From NCBI RefSeq assembly GCF_900156575.1, contig NZ_FTNY01000005.1:248001-312000 (forward strand): a stretch of 64,000 nucleotides of DNA. The letters run 5' to 3'. How positions within the stretch are numbered: position 1 is the first letter of the stretch; the number at the start of each line of letters is the position of its first letter. The position numbers and the translations under genes were made by a program. This DNA is from Chryseobacterium shigense. GTDB taxonomy: Bacteria; Bacteroidota; Bacteroidia; Flavobacteriales; Weeksellaceae. The notes beneath the pieces are model-generated. The model was not told the origin of the DNA and ran no database searches. It saw only the letters and a program-made list of their open reading frames with translations. Positions 43,459 through 51,990 of this stretch are shown here, one piece after another.

Positions 43459-43459
43459 A

Positions 43460-44455
43460 TCAGATCGCTTTTCTCAGTTTTTTATAGAAAGCTTCTTCCA
43501 GATCAGCGATATGAAGCATCGATTTTGAAAGATTGTTGTAGATGTCGCTTTTGGAATTCCTGTTTTTGTAAACACGGGCGATATCTACGGCAAAATCTCT
43601 CCACAGATCACCTATGGCGGTGATTTCTTTGGATAATTCCTTTAATTCATCATTTTTGAGAATGACTGATGCTTCCTGAAGAAAGGCTCCATAAATAAAT
43701 CTGAAACCACCGCCGCCCGTTCCAATCTCTTCCTGCATTCTGATCAGTTGACCAAGATAGTGATTGGTGACTTTGGTGCCTTTCTTTTCAGCCCATTTCG
43801 GGATGCTTTTGGCGACCCATCTCATGGCTTTTACTCCGATAAGAGGAACGGGAGCCAGCATGTTTTTGCAGGTGTCCTTGATCCCTTTTTTGATGGCTTC
43901 TTCAATGTTTACCTGTTCCGGGATATAAGTAGGGTAGTACATATGGCCTTTTGGCGGAAGTGCGCCTTTAGCATATCGTACTTTTTCCAGCTCAGCCTCG
44001 GATAGTGAGGTTGTATAATCCATTACCGGGTCGCTGATCAGGAATTTCCCGTCTTCCTTTCCGTATACCACAAGGTTGTGGGCATTGAAGTGGAATTTAT
44101 ATTCTTCAGGAAAATAGGTAAGGTTGAAAACGCCCACCTGAAGTCCTGTAGGGATATTCTGATTTAAGTTCCGTTCTAAAGCGGACTGTGCCTCCTTAGG
44201 ATTGGAAAATTTTTCTCTTTTGATTTTAATTCCCAATCTTTTGGCTGCTTTACTGAAAATAGCACCGGGCATCGGACGATAGCTGAAGCCTGGGGCGAAA
44301 TTAACTTTCAAAAATGGCAGATAGACAAAAAACAATCCGGAACCGATCCCGAAGATCATGGGTTCACTGAGTTTTAAGCCTTTATTGAGTAGCAGATTGG
44401 AGGCGACACCGTTTTCGCAATGTGCGGTCTGATGGTGTTCAAAGTTAAGTTTCAT
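43460..44455 (-). CDS. BtrH-N/DUF4872-like protein, possible acyltransferase
   Basis: 331 residues. The first 130 residues look like a BtrH N-terminal domain (papain-like), with the candidate nucleophile C13 in HCENGVASNLLL and a His in FHFNAHNLVVYG plus Asp in LISDPVMDY. The C-terminal half is helical and resembles DUF4872. BtrH of butirosin biosynthesis transfers an acyl group from ACP to an amine, so an ACP-linked acyl transfer is plausible here. It is the second gene of the leftward operon and next to the ABC exporter. Confidence 0.8.
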   Translation of the reverse strand: MKLNFEHHQTAHCENGVASNLLLNKGLKLSEPMIFGIGSGLFFVYLPFLKVNFAPGFSYRPMPGAIFSKAAKRLGIKIKREKFSNPKEAQSALERNLNQNIPTGLQVGVFNLTYFPEEYKFHFNAHNLVVYGKEDGKFLISDPVMDYTTSLSEAELEKVRYAKGALPPKGHMYYPTYIPEQVNIEEAIKKGIKDTCKNMLAPVPLIGVKAMRWVAKSIPKWAEKKGTKVTNHYLGQLIRMQEEIGTGGGGFRFIYGAFLQEASVILKNDELKELSKEITAIGDLWRDFAVDIARVYKNRNSKSDIYNNLSKSMLHIADLEEAFYKKLRKAI

Positions 44456-44520
44456 TTGTTGCTTTTATCTTTTCATTGGCGAAATGAAATTGTGCATAAA
44501 GTGTATGCTTCATTTCCGTA

Positions 44521-44925
44521 TTATTTTCCGTCAAAGTTCTTTAGTTCATCCACTGAAATTCCGAATGCATCGGCATATTTTTTCAGTACGGTTTCGCTTA
44601 GTGTTTTAAATACTTTGGGTTTGGTATGTCTTTTCACTCTCCACTGCCACATTCCGACATAAGAAGCGAGGACACCCAGATCCATTTTATTAAGTTCCAT
44701 GAAATAAATAATGGGACTTACCGTGTTGTTGGCAACCTCTTTTCTGGCCTCTTCAATTCTTTCATGAATAAGCTCCAGAGATTCTTCCAGTGCTGCTTTT
44801 TTAGCTTCCCAGCCGATGCTGTTGGCTGTTGTATAATTGTCGTTTTCATCCGTCACATACAAGACTTCGGTCATGTTTGCTGACTTCAGATTGCTTTCGT
44901 CCTGAGGCAGGTCTTGTTTTTTCAT
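44521..44925 (-). CDS. Conserved hypothetical protein, first gene of block 2
   Basis: 134 residues, soluble, no signal peptide. A long amphipathic helix (about 42-70, KKAALEESLELIHERIEEAR) precedes a helix-turn-helix-like tail (LSETVLKKYADAFGISVDELKNF) that resembles the end of XRE-type DNA-binding domains. It might therefore be a transcription-linked or docking protein. It starts the 31881-44925 leftward gene set, but no clear -7 box is seen upstream. Confidence 0.75.
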   Translation of the reverse strand: MKKQDLPQDESNLKSANMTEVLYVTDENDNYTTANSIGWEAKKAALEESLELIHERIEEARKEVANNTVSPIIYFMELNKMDLGVLASYVGMWQWRVKRHTKPKVFKTLSETVLKKYADAFGISVDELKNFDGK

Positions 44926-45179
44926 GTAAACCGTATTATTCTTTTACTTTAAGATGAAAAATGCATCACCTTTTTAATGAGTTGGCTAAAATAGTGAAAA
45001 TACATTATATGTAAATCATATTAAATACCAATGACCCTGATCGGTATTGTCAGAGAGTAAGTTCAATTTTTAAGCCGAAAATCCTAATCCCAGATTTGTA
45101 ATGGATTTGCTGTAACAAGTGGGTTATAAATGCAGACTAATAGGATTCTAAGAAATTTGGATTAAAATAAATAAGACTT

Positions 45180-48092
45180 ATGAAGAAATTTTTTATTTCT
45201 GTATCGCTTTTCTGCATGCTGCATGCAATGGCACAGAAGTTTGATACTCAAAAGGTGACGGACAGCCAGGGGTATACCTATGAAACAGTGAAAAATGATC
45301 AGGCAGGGGTAAGGGTTTATACCCTGAAAAACGGATTGAAAGTGTATCTGGCTAAAAATGATGATGCGCCAAGAATTCAGACCTATATTCCGGTAAGAAC
45401 GGGATCAAATAATGATCCGGGTGACAATACCGGTTTGGCTCACTACCTGGAACATATGGTTTTCAAAGGGACTTCTCATTTGGGAACTCAGGACTGGGCA
45501 AAGGAAAAAGCATTGCTGCAGCAGATTTCTGACCTTTACGAGCAGCACAAGGCTGAAAAGGATCCTGAAAAGAAAAAATTACTCTATAAAAAAATAGATG
45601 AAGTTTCTCAGGAAGCGTCCAAATATGCTATTGCTAATGAATATGACAAAGCGATTTCATCATTGGGAGCTACAGGAACAAATGCTCACACGTGGTTAGA
45701 CGAAACAGTTTATAAAAACAACATTCCTTCTAATGAGCTTGAAAAATGGCTTAAAGTAGAAAAAGAACGTTTTTCAGAATTGGTATTACGTCTTTTCCAT
45801 ACAGAGTTGGAGGCTGTGTATGAGGAATATAACAGGGCTCAAGATAATGACGGCCGTCTTGTCAACTATGCGATGATGGAGGCGCTTTTTCCGAAGCATC
45901 CAAACGGACAGCAGACGACCATAGGAACTTCAGAACACCTGAAGAGTCCTTCAATGGTTGCTATTCATAAATATTTTGATACGTACTATGTGCCTAATAA
46001 TATGGCTGTGGTTTTGGTAGGAGATCTTGATTTTGATAAGACCATTAAAATGGTTGATCAGTATTTTGGAACTTTCAAATACAAGGAGCTACCGATGAAA
46101 AAAATGGTATCTGAGCAGCCGATGGAAAGTATTGTGACGAGAACCGTAAAAAGCCCAAGTACCCCAAGAATGACGATGGCCTGGAGATCAGACTCTAATG
46201 GAACTCAGAATGCGAGACTGGCAGATGTGGTTGCCGAAATTTTAAGTAACAGAGGTGACGCCGGTTTAATCGATCTTAATATGAATCAGACCCAAAAGGT
46301 ATTGAGTGCAGGAGCATACGAATCTGCTTTTAAAACCTATGGTGCTTTTACAATGTCTGTAACTCCGAAAGACGGACAGAGTTTTGATGATGCTAAAAAG
46401 CTGTTATTAGACCAGCTGGATTTAGTGAAAAAAGGTCAGTTCCCGGATTGGATGCTGAAAGCGATCGTTAATGATAAAAAGGTGCAGCGTATGAAGGCCT
46501 GGGAAACAGCAGATGGTCTGGCTACCAATCTTTACAGCATTTATATCAACGGAATAAGCTGGGAGCAGGAGCTTGATGACATTAATCAATATGAAAAAAT
46601 AACGAAAGCAGATGTTGTAAAATTTGCGAATGAATTTTTCAAGGATAATTATGTAGTCGTTTACAAAGAAAAAGGAGTGAATGATAAACTGGTTCGTGTA
46701 CAGAATCCGGGAATTACTCCAATCAAATTGAACAGAGATGCTCAATCCCCGTTCCTTAAAGATATTTTAGGAACTAAAGTGCCTGAGATCAAACCTGAAT
46801 TCATCGATTACAAGGCTGCAATCCAGACTTCTCAAATCAAAGACAAAAAGATAAGCTTTGTAAAGAACAAGTATAATGACGTGGCTCAAATCAGTTATAT
46901 CTTCCCTTTCGGAACAGATAATGATAAGGAACTTTCAATAGCGGTAACGCTTTTCGAATACCTTGGAACCGATAAATATACTCCTGAGCAGCTGAAAGGT
47001 GAGTTCTATAAATTGGGAATCACTTACAGTTTCAGAACTTCCAATGACCAGATCTTTATTACATTGAGCGGATTGGAAAGTAATATGAAGAAAGGCGTAG
47101 AACTGATGAATCATTGGCTGACGAATGTGAAAGCAGACCAAGATATTTATAGCAAGACTGTAAAAACGATATTGGAGTCCAGAGATGCAGCTAAAAAAGA
47201 TAAGGCAAGAATCATGAACGCTCTGACGAACTATGCTAAATATGGAAAGAATTCCAGAATGGCAGATGTGGTTTCTAAAGAACGCCTTGAAAGCATCGAT
47301 GCGGCAGAATTGACCAAGAAGATCAAAGCTTTAAACCAGTCTCCATATGAAATTTTGCTTTACGGGCAGGATCAGTCCGGTATGGAGAAAGCAGTTAAAC
47401 CTTATATTGTAGCAGCCAACCTGCAGCCTGCAAAAGCTAAAGAATATCAGGAGCCTGCAGCGGAAGGAAAAGTATACTTTACAAACTACGACATGGTTCA
47501 GATGGAAATGTCGAAAGTAGCTAAAGGAAATGAAGTGAATCTAAGCAACTTCGGAAAAGCGAACGTTTTCAATGAGTACTTCGGAAGAGGTTTGTCTTCT
47601 ATCGTATTCCAGGAAATCAGAGAAAGTAAGTCACTGGCTTATTCTGCTTATGTTTCTTATGCGAATGCTACAGAAAAAGGACATGCCAATTATATCACGA
47701 ACTATATCGGAACTCAGGCTAATAAGCTTCCTTTGGCAGTCAGTGCAATGAATGATCTTATGGTTTCTCTGCCACAGATTCCGGCACAGTTTGAGAATTC
47801 AAGAGGTTCTGCACTGAAGCAGATTGCTTCCAACAGAATTAACAGAACGAATATTTTCTTTAACCAAATGGCGCTTAAAAAGCTAGGGGTTGACTATGAT
47901 ATCAGAAAAGATATTTATTCTGAAATTCAGGGATTGACGTTGCCACAGCTTACCAGTTTCTATGATACTGAGGTTAAGCCGGTAAAATACAACACGGCGA
48001 TCATCGGTAAAAAAGAAAACCTGAATATGGAATCTATCAATAAAATGGGAACATTCCAGGAGGTATCTCTTGAAGAGATCTTCGGGTACTAA
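45180..48092 (+). CDS. Secreted M16-family zinc metallopeptidase (pitrilysin type)
   Basis: 970 residues with a signal peptide (to about 18). The inverted zinc motif HxxEH is H88-Y-L-E91-H92 in GLAHYLEHMVFKGT, and the distal glutamate is in LEAVYEEYNRA. The second half is the catalytically silent repeat with an Arg/Tyr pair region (YFGRGLSSIVFQEIRESKSLAY). Full-length two-lobe M16 peptidases degrade peptides in the periplasm. It stands alone between pigment blocks 2 and 3 and has its own terminator. Confidence 0.93.
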   Translation: MKKFFISVSLFCMLHAMAQKFDTQKVTDSQGYTYETVKNDQAGVRVYTLKNGLKVYLAKNDDAPRIQTYIPVRTGSNNDPGDNTGLAHYLEHMVFKGTSHLGTQDWAKEKALLQQISDLYEQHKAEKDPEKKKLLYKKIDEVSQEASKYAIANEYDKAISSLGATGTNAHTWLDETVYKNNIPSNELEKWLKVEKERFSELVLRLFHTELEAVYEEYNRAQDNDGRLVNYAMMEALFPKHPNGQQTTIGTSEHLKSPSMVAIHKYFDTYYVPNNMAVVLVGDLDFDKTIKMVDQYFGTFKYKELPMKKMVSEQPMESIVTRTVKSPSTPRMTMAWRSDSNGTQNARLADVVAEILSNRGDAGLIDLNMNQTQKVLSAGAYESAFKTYGAFTMSVTPKDGQSFDDAKKLLLDQLDLVKKGQFPDWMLKAIVNDKKVQRMKAWETADGLATNLYSIYINGISWEQELDDINQYEKITKADVVKFANEFFKDNYVVVYKEKGVNDKLVRVQNPGITPIKLNRDAQSPFLKDILGTKVPEIKPEFIDYKAAIQTSQIKDKKISFVKNKYNDVAQISYIFPFGTDNDKELSIAVTLFEYLGTDKYTPEQLKGEFYKLGITYSFRTSNDQIFITLSGLESNMKKGVELMNHWLTNVKADQDIYSKTVKTILESRDAAKKDKARIMNALTNYAKYGKNSRMADVVSKERLESIDAAELTKKIKALNQSPYEILLYGQDQSGMEKAVKPYIVAANLQPAKAKEYQEPAAEGKVYFTNYDMVQMEMSKVAKGNEVNLSNFGKANVFNEYFGRGLSSIVFQEIRESKSLAYSAYVSYANATEKGHANYITNYIGTQANKLPLAVSAMNDLMVSLPQIPAQFENSRGSALKQIASNRINRTNIFFNQMALKKLGVDYDIRKDIYSEIQGLTLPQLTSFYDTEVKPVKYNTAIIGKKENLNMESINKMGTFQEVSLEEIFGY

Positions 48093-48114
48093 ACTTTGAT
48101 AATACCAATTTTGT

Positions 48115-48143
48115 AAGCGGAGCAGGAATGCTCCGCTTTTTGT
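48115..48143. terminator. Terminator after the M16 gene
   Basis: A 10-bp perfect stem AAGCGGAGCA / TGCTCCGCTT with loop GGAA is followed by T5. The A-rich left side is weak, so it mainly serves the plus strand. Confidence 0.85.
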
Positions 48144-48171
48144 TTTCTACATTTAATTTTGAAAGGGAGTT

Positions 48172-48441
48172 TTACTTCCTTTGTCTGTAATTCAGCTTGA
48201 CCAGCAGATACACTTCTTGCTTTTCAAGATCATTGCACCAGGTACGCTGTGAAACAACTGCGTCGTTATACAGATAGAGGTCTTCCATATTGTTGTAGTA
48301 TTCTATCCTCTCGGAAGTCTGGTATTTGAAAAATGAGAGAAGATTCACTTCATCACCTATTACCGGGGCTACCGGAAACTCCACAGAATTTTCAAACTCG
48401 AATTCAACATGATCTGAATAGAATCTTACTTTTACACTCAT
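48172..48441 (-). CDS. Small hypothetical protein
   Basis: 89 residues, soluble, beta-rich (VKVRFYSDHVEFEFENSVEF, then VYLLVKLNYRQRK). No family recognised. It has its own -7 box (TATATTTG on the minus strand, 48456-48463), 15 bases from the start codon, and is not obviously linked to the pigment genes. Confidence 0.7.
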   Translation of the reverse strand: MSVKVRFYSDHVEFEFENSVEFPVAPVIGDEVNLLSFFKYQTSERIEYYNNMEDLYLYNDAVVSQRTWCNDLEKQEVYLLVKLNYRQRK

Positions 48442-48491
48442 GACTTTATTTTCGTCAAATATATCGAAAAATAAGGGTTATTAAGTAGTAG

Positions 48492-48652
48492 GGAAAGGAA
48501 GAGGGAAGATGGAGGCTGGAAGTTACTGGCAGGCTTTCCATATCTCATAGTTTATCTTATAATTTAGATAGTTTAAAAGAATAATATGACCGGCTTAAAG
48601 TTATTTTCCGACTTCAATAACTTCCCGCTCCCAGCCTCCCGCTTCCTTCTTC
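48492..48652. repeat. Imperfect inverted repeat, about 40-base arms
   Basis: The left arm (48492-48530, starting GGGAAAGGAAGAGGGAAG) and the right arm (48611-48652, ending CTTCCTTCTTC) share AAGTTA and GGAGGCTGG blocks in inverted order, separated by about 80 AT-rich bases. It resembles a small non-coding element. Confidence 0.6.
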
Positions 48653-48857
48653 ATAATCATCTGTGAAAATCCGTGCAATCCGTGGTTAAGAACATAGAAC
48701 CAATCTTTTCGCAAATAGCCACATCAATAGTTCGTTTGGTGTTTAGCGTTCAACATCCGATCCGGCTTTTGCCAAAACCTACATTAACCTGAGTATGGGA
48801 TAAAGTCTTTATTTTAATGATATGAGGTGAGAAACTACTCGGATATCAGCAGTCCTG

Positions 48858-48892
48858 TATCCTTGTCAAGGTTCTGAACCTTGACAAGGATA
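48858..48892. repeat. 35-bp perfect palindrome, copy 2
   Basis: Two 17-base arms around one base, identical to copy 1 at 4951-4985 except for a compensated central change (TTCTGAA instead of TTTAAAA). Confidence 0.9.
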
Positions 48893-48954
48893 AAAATTAG
48901 TAATTCCCATCCCTTGTTCTTATCTGAACTTAGATTAAATTTAGCACTGATGTA

Positions 48955-48987
48955 GCAAAAAAAAAACCGCACGATAATCGTACGGTT
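48955..48987 (-). terminator. Terminator of the darA/darB operon
   Basis: On the minus strand the stem AACCGTACGAT / ATCGTGCGGTT (one wobble) is followed by a long T-run, 25 bases after the stop codon at 49012. Confidence 0.85.
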
Positions 48988-49011
48988 CTATATTTTCACT
49001 AAAATGGAGTA

Positions 49012-49455
49012 TTAAGATTTCACTTCCTGAATAAACAGATTGATCTCTGCTCTGATCAGTAATTCATCATGATTAAAGGTCTCACAAAAAATAGTACAGA
49101 TATTTTCGTACTGAGAGATCAGAGAGGCTTTTGAGATGATCTTATCGCCTGTTTTTGGAAGACCAAATAATTTGATCTTTTTGATGTTGGTAATAAAACC
49201 GATCACTTTGGTGTCTGCTTCAGGATTTTCGAAAAAACTCTGCCCTAGAATCGAAGAACAGGTTTGAGCCAGGTTTTCAATAAGTCCGGCTTCTACAAAT
49301 TCTCCGTTGTGGACAAAGATATTATCTTCTTTGATTTCAAAGGAAGTCACAACTTTTTCTTTGGTCAATTCCAGAATATAGTCTGCCATCAGCATCGGTT
49401 CACGGTGCGGCAGAAAGTGATGTATATTGATGAGGTGGTCTTCCTTGATTTCCAT
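49012..49455 (-). CDS. Hotdog-fold dehydratase-like protein (ApeP type), copy 1
   Basis: 147 residues. It has the single-hotdog pattern of FabZ/ApeP relatives: HHFLPHREPMLMADYIL, then GLIENLAQTCSSILG, then GFITNIKKIKLFGLPKTGD. It may dehydrate or hold an ACP-bound intermediate. It is the last gene of the operon and is a diverged paralogue of its upstream neighbour, sharing SFEIKEDNIF and LPKTGDKIIS-like blocks. It begins 5 bases after that neighbour. Confidence 0.83.
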   Translation of the reverse strand: MEIKEDHLINIHHFLPHREPMLMADYILELTKEKVVTSFEIKEDNIFVHNGEFVEAGLIENLAQTCSSILGQSFFENPEADTKVIGFITNIKKIKLFGLPKTGDKIISKASLISQYENICTIFCETFNHDELLIRAEINLFIQEVKS

Positions 49456-49460
49456 TACAG

Positions 49461-49892
49461 TTATTTTACAGCAGTTTTCATTTGGGATTTTGCAATGATG
49501 GTGCCATTCAGTTTTGTTACCACGTCTACCAGCGTTACTCCCATTACTTCATTCAGAATCGTTACTTCTGATATCAGACGGTCTCCTGTTTCAGGAAGAG
49601 TGGTGACCTCGAAAGATTTAATGGCGCCAATATATCCGGTGGGCGCATCTTTCCCCAAGAGATAATACTTGTAGCCGGTATGTAAAGCAACACTCTGCGC
49701 CTGATGTTCAACAAGCCCGGAGGCCTGGAAAATTCTGTCCTGAATAAAGATATTGTCTTCTTTAATTTCAAATCCGGACATCAGGTTTTCATCAGTGTAT
49801 TCCATCAGCTCCTGAACCATAACAAATGGGAAGCGCTGAGGAATAAGGCTTTCAACAAAATCTTTGTCAGAGGTTGGTAATTGATGCTCCAT
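49461..49892 (-). CDS. Hotdog-fold dehydratase-like protein (ApeP type), copy 2
   Basis: 143 residues from ATG 49892. This start is chosen over a longer one at 49916 because it gives the TAATG overlap with darB seen repeatedly in this locus. Motifs parallel the next gene: SLIPQRFPFVMVQELM, GFEIKEDNIF, GLVEHQAQSVALHTG and TLPETGDRLISE. The two paralogues may work as a heterodimer. The usual catalytic His (in LIPQRFPF, Gln-Arg replace His-Arg) appears changed here. Confidence 0.8.
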   Translation of the reverse strand: MEHQLPTSDKDFVESLIPQRFPFVMVQELMEYTDENLMSGFEIKEDNIFIQDRIFQASGLVEHQAQSVALHTGYKYYLLGKDAPTGYIGAIKSFEVTTLPETGDRLISEVTILNEVMGVTLVDVVTKLNGTIIAKSQMKTAVK

Positions 49893-51031
49893 TAGCAAAC
49901 TGTTAATAGGGCACATGAATAGGCAAATCTTCCGCTTTCAGGGACACACAGCAATACTTGCTCTCCTTTTTTCAGCGTTCCTGAATTCATGAGTTCTTCC
50001 AATGCGATAAAAATAGAGCCGGCCCCTATATTTCCTACTTCAGAAAGGTTATAGAACCATTTTTCTGCAGGGAAATCCATGCCTTTTTTAGCAAATTCTT
50101 CTTTAAGGCCATCTTTAAAATAACCTGAAGAAATATGGGCCAGAACATGGTCAATCTTTTCAGGATCTAAATTATGTTTGTCAAAAGAAGATCTTAAGCT
50201 TTCAGCTCCTTTTACCAGAATATATTTGTCCAGGATTTTGGTGTCCTGCTTGATCGCAAAGATGGATTGCTTCAGCCATTCATCGGAAGGATAATCTGCC
50301 CATGATTTCAGGCTTCCATCTTCCAGTTTATCACATCCTGCATACATACAGGCTTCAATCTCGTGAGCGTAAGAATAAAAATCAATGAAATCTATTCTTA
50401 AAGAAATTCCATTTTCTCTCGGTTTATTTTGAAGAAGGAACGATCCCGCGCCGTCAGAAAGCATCCATCTCAGAAATTCTCTCTTGAAAGCAACGATAGG
50501 TCTTTCCTCTAATACTTTTAAATTTTCAGCTTCATGGTTGAATTTATCAGCTGTCATCCATGCAGACATTCTTTCTGATCCTGCACATACCGCATTTTCG
50601 TTCACACCAGCTTTTACAGAAAGGAATCCGTAGTTCAGGGCATTCATTCCGGAATTACACAGACCTGTAGCTGTATTAATTTCGATAGATTTGCCGATAT
50701 TCAGTTCACCATGAACCATAGAAGCGTGTGAAGGCTGCATCTGATCCGGAGAAGTAGTTCCTACGGATAAGAGTTTCATATCTTCTTTTTTGAAATTTTC
50801 ATCGAATAGTCCTTCTACAGCTTTGGCAGTCAGCTGTGCATTGGTATGAGTAGGATTTCCTTCTTTATCCAAAGCATAGTATCTTGTTGTGATCTTGTTA
50901 TTTCTTAAAATCAATGATTTTGCTTTAGAAGGAGCGTCATTTATCAGACCAAGATAAGTCTCCATTTCATCATTTGATACCGGATTATTAGGTAAATATG
51001 TTGATGCTTTTGTTATAAATACGTCGTACAT
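49892..51031 (-). CDS. darB: Dialkylresorcinol ketosynthase DarB (KAS III-like)
   Basis: 379 residues with KAS III-type catalytic triad: C125 in NTATGLCNSGMNAL, H299 in HVLAHISSGYF and N334 in EVGNIGAGSIF. DarB condenses two beta-oxoacyl units to a cyclohexanedione that DarA aromatises to a 2,5-dialkylresorcinol. This provides the alcohol half of flexirubin. It is 1 base from darA, in the order darA-darB, the arrangement known from flexirubin and dialkylresorcinol loci. Confidence 0.92.
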   Translation of the reverse strand: MYDVFITKASTYLPNNPVSNDEMETYLGLINDAPSKAKSLILRNNKITTRYYALDKEGNPTHTNAQLTAKAVEGLFDENFKKEDMKLLSVGTTSPDQMQPSHASMVHGELNIGKSIEINTATGLCNSGMNALNYGFLSVKAGVNENAVCAGSERMSAWMTADKFNHEAENLKVLEERPIVAFKREFLRWMLSDGAGSFLLQNKPRENGISLRIDFIDFYSYAHEIEACMYAGCDKLEDGSLKSWADYPSDEWLKQSIFAIKQDTKILDKYILVKGAESLRSSFDKHNLDPEKIDHVLAHISSGYFKDGLKEEFAKKGMDFPAEKWFYNLSEVGNIGAGSIFIALEELMNSGTLKKGEQVLLCVPESGRFAYSCALLTVC

Positions 51032-51032
51032 T

Positions 51033-51947
51033 CTATTTTAAATTAATTCCTTGTAAATATGTTTTTTGTTTTTGTCTTTTAAACCAAAATATGGGGGTTG
51101 TCAGTAAGTGTAAAACTAAGACGACAGGTGAGATAATCCATATCGCGGCCATCAAATATACCTTAAAGAATTTTATCAGCAATGGGCGCTTCTCTTTTTT
51201 CTTGATAATCAGATTAGACCACACTGTGAAGATCTTGTTGCCTACTTTTTCTACTCTTACCAAAAAAGGACGAATCTCTACCGCTCCGTTTTGTATCAGT
51301 TCTGGCTGAAGGCCAGAAAGATTTCCGTTGCGGAGATGTTTTTCTATAACAGTACCATATTTTGCAGCTCCCGAAATTTCTTCATCTGAGATCCCGGCCG
51401 CAGGAAGAATTCCTGATTTTTCTTTCTGTCCTGTAGTCAGCCAGCGCAGGATGGTGAGTACACTTGTATAATTGTCGTGCCTGTCTACTAAAGCGATATT
51501 TCCTACCAGTTTTGCTCCCAGATCTCTCAAATATACTTTCAGTTTCTCCTGAGAAAGCATCCACATATTTCTGGTTCCGGAGATAGTCACCACATCTGTG
51601 CCTTTCATTATTTTTTCCGCAAAACCACTCTTTAAAAAGGAGATGATGGGAATCGAAGGGGTAAGATACCATACCTGATATCCGAATAAGATAAGGTCAT
51701 ACTTTTTACTCAGAATCTCTTCAGAAGGAGGAAAGATCTCTTTCGGGATCTGAAGGTAGGATTCAGGAAAAGTATTGAAGAAAACATCACCCGGCCATGG
51801 GAAAGGAAAATCTTCCTTTAACTGGATATTGTAGTAGGTAACGTCATATTCCTCCTTTTTAGATTCAAAAGGTTGGGCCATATTTTTTACAATGTCTTCC
51901 AGCTGTCCGGTCTGAGAATAGTAGATTACGAGTATATTCTTTTTCAT
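51033..51947 (-). CDS. darA: Dialkylresorcinol aromatase/condensing enzyme DarA (flavodoxin-like)
   Basis: 304 residues. The flavodoxin-like FMN-binding region starts at once (ILVIYYSQTGQLEDIV) and continues with FGYQVWYLTPSIP and VVTISGTRNMW. A hydrophobic segment near the C-terminus (about 266-290) suggests membrane attachment. DarA oxidises the product of DarB to the aromatic dialkylresorcinol. It heads the darA-darB-hotdog-hotdog transcript. A possible TATTTTTG -7 box is on the minus strand at 51967-51974. Confidence 0.9.
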   Translation of the reverse strand: MKKNILVIYYSQTGQLEDIVKNMAQPFESKKEEYDVTYYNIQLKEDFPFPWPGDVFFNTFPESYLQIPKEIFPPSEEILSKKYDLILFGYQVWYLTPSIPIISFLKSGFAEKIMKGTDVVTISGTRNMWMLSQEKLKVYLRDLGAKLVGNIALVDRHDNYTSVLTILRWLTTGQKEKSGILPAAGISDEEISGAAKYGTVIEKHLRNGNLSGLQPELIQNGAVEIRPFLVRVEKVGNKIFTVWSNLIIKKKEKRPLLIKFFKVYLMAAIWIISPVVLVLHLLTTPIFWFKRQKQKTYLQGINLK

Positions 51948-51990
51948 TAATATTCTTTAGCGTTTACAAAAATATGCTTTTCATATTTAT

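Larger units (their letters stand above)
48442..49011. other. Intergenic region of 570 bases rich in repeats
   Basis: No coding frame is supported. It holds a -7 box (48456-48463), an imperfect inverted repeat of purine-rich arms (48492-48530 against 48611-48652), a segment AATCCGTGCAATCCGTGGTT (48667 region) seen widely in flavobacterial intergenic DNA, the second 35-bp palindrome, and the terminator of the leftward block 3 operon. Confidence 0.75.
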
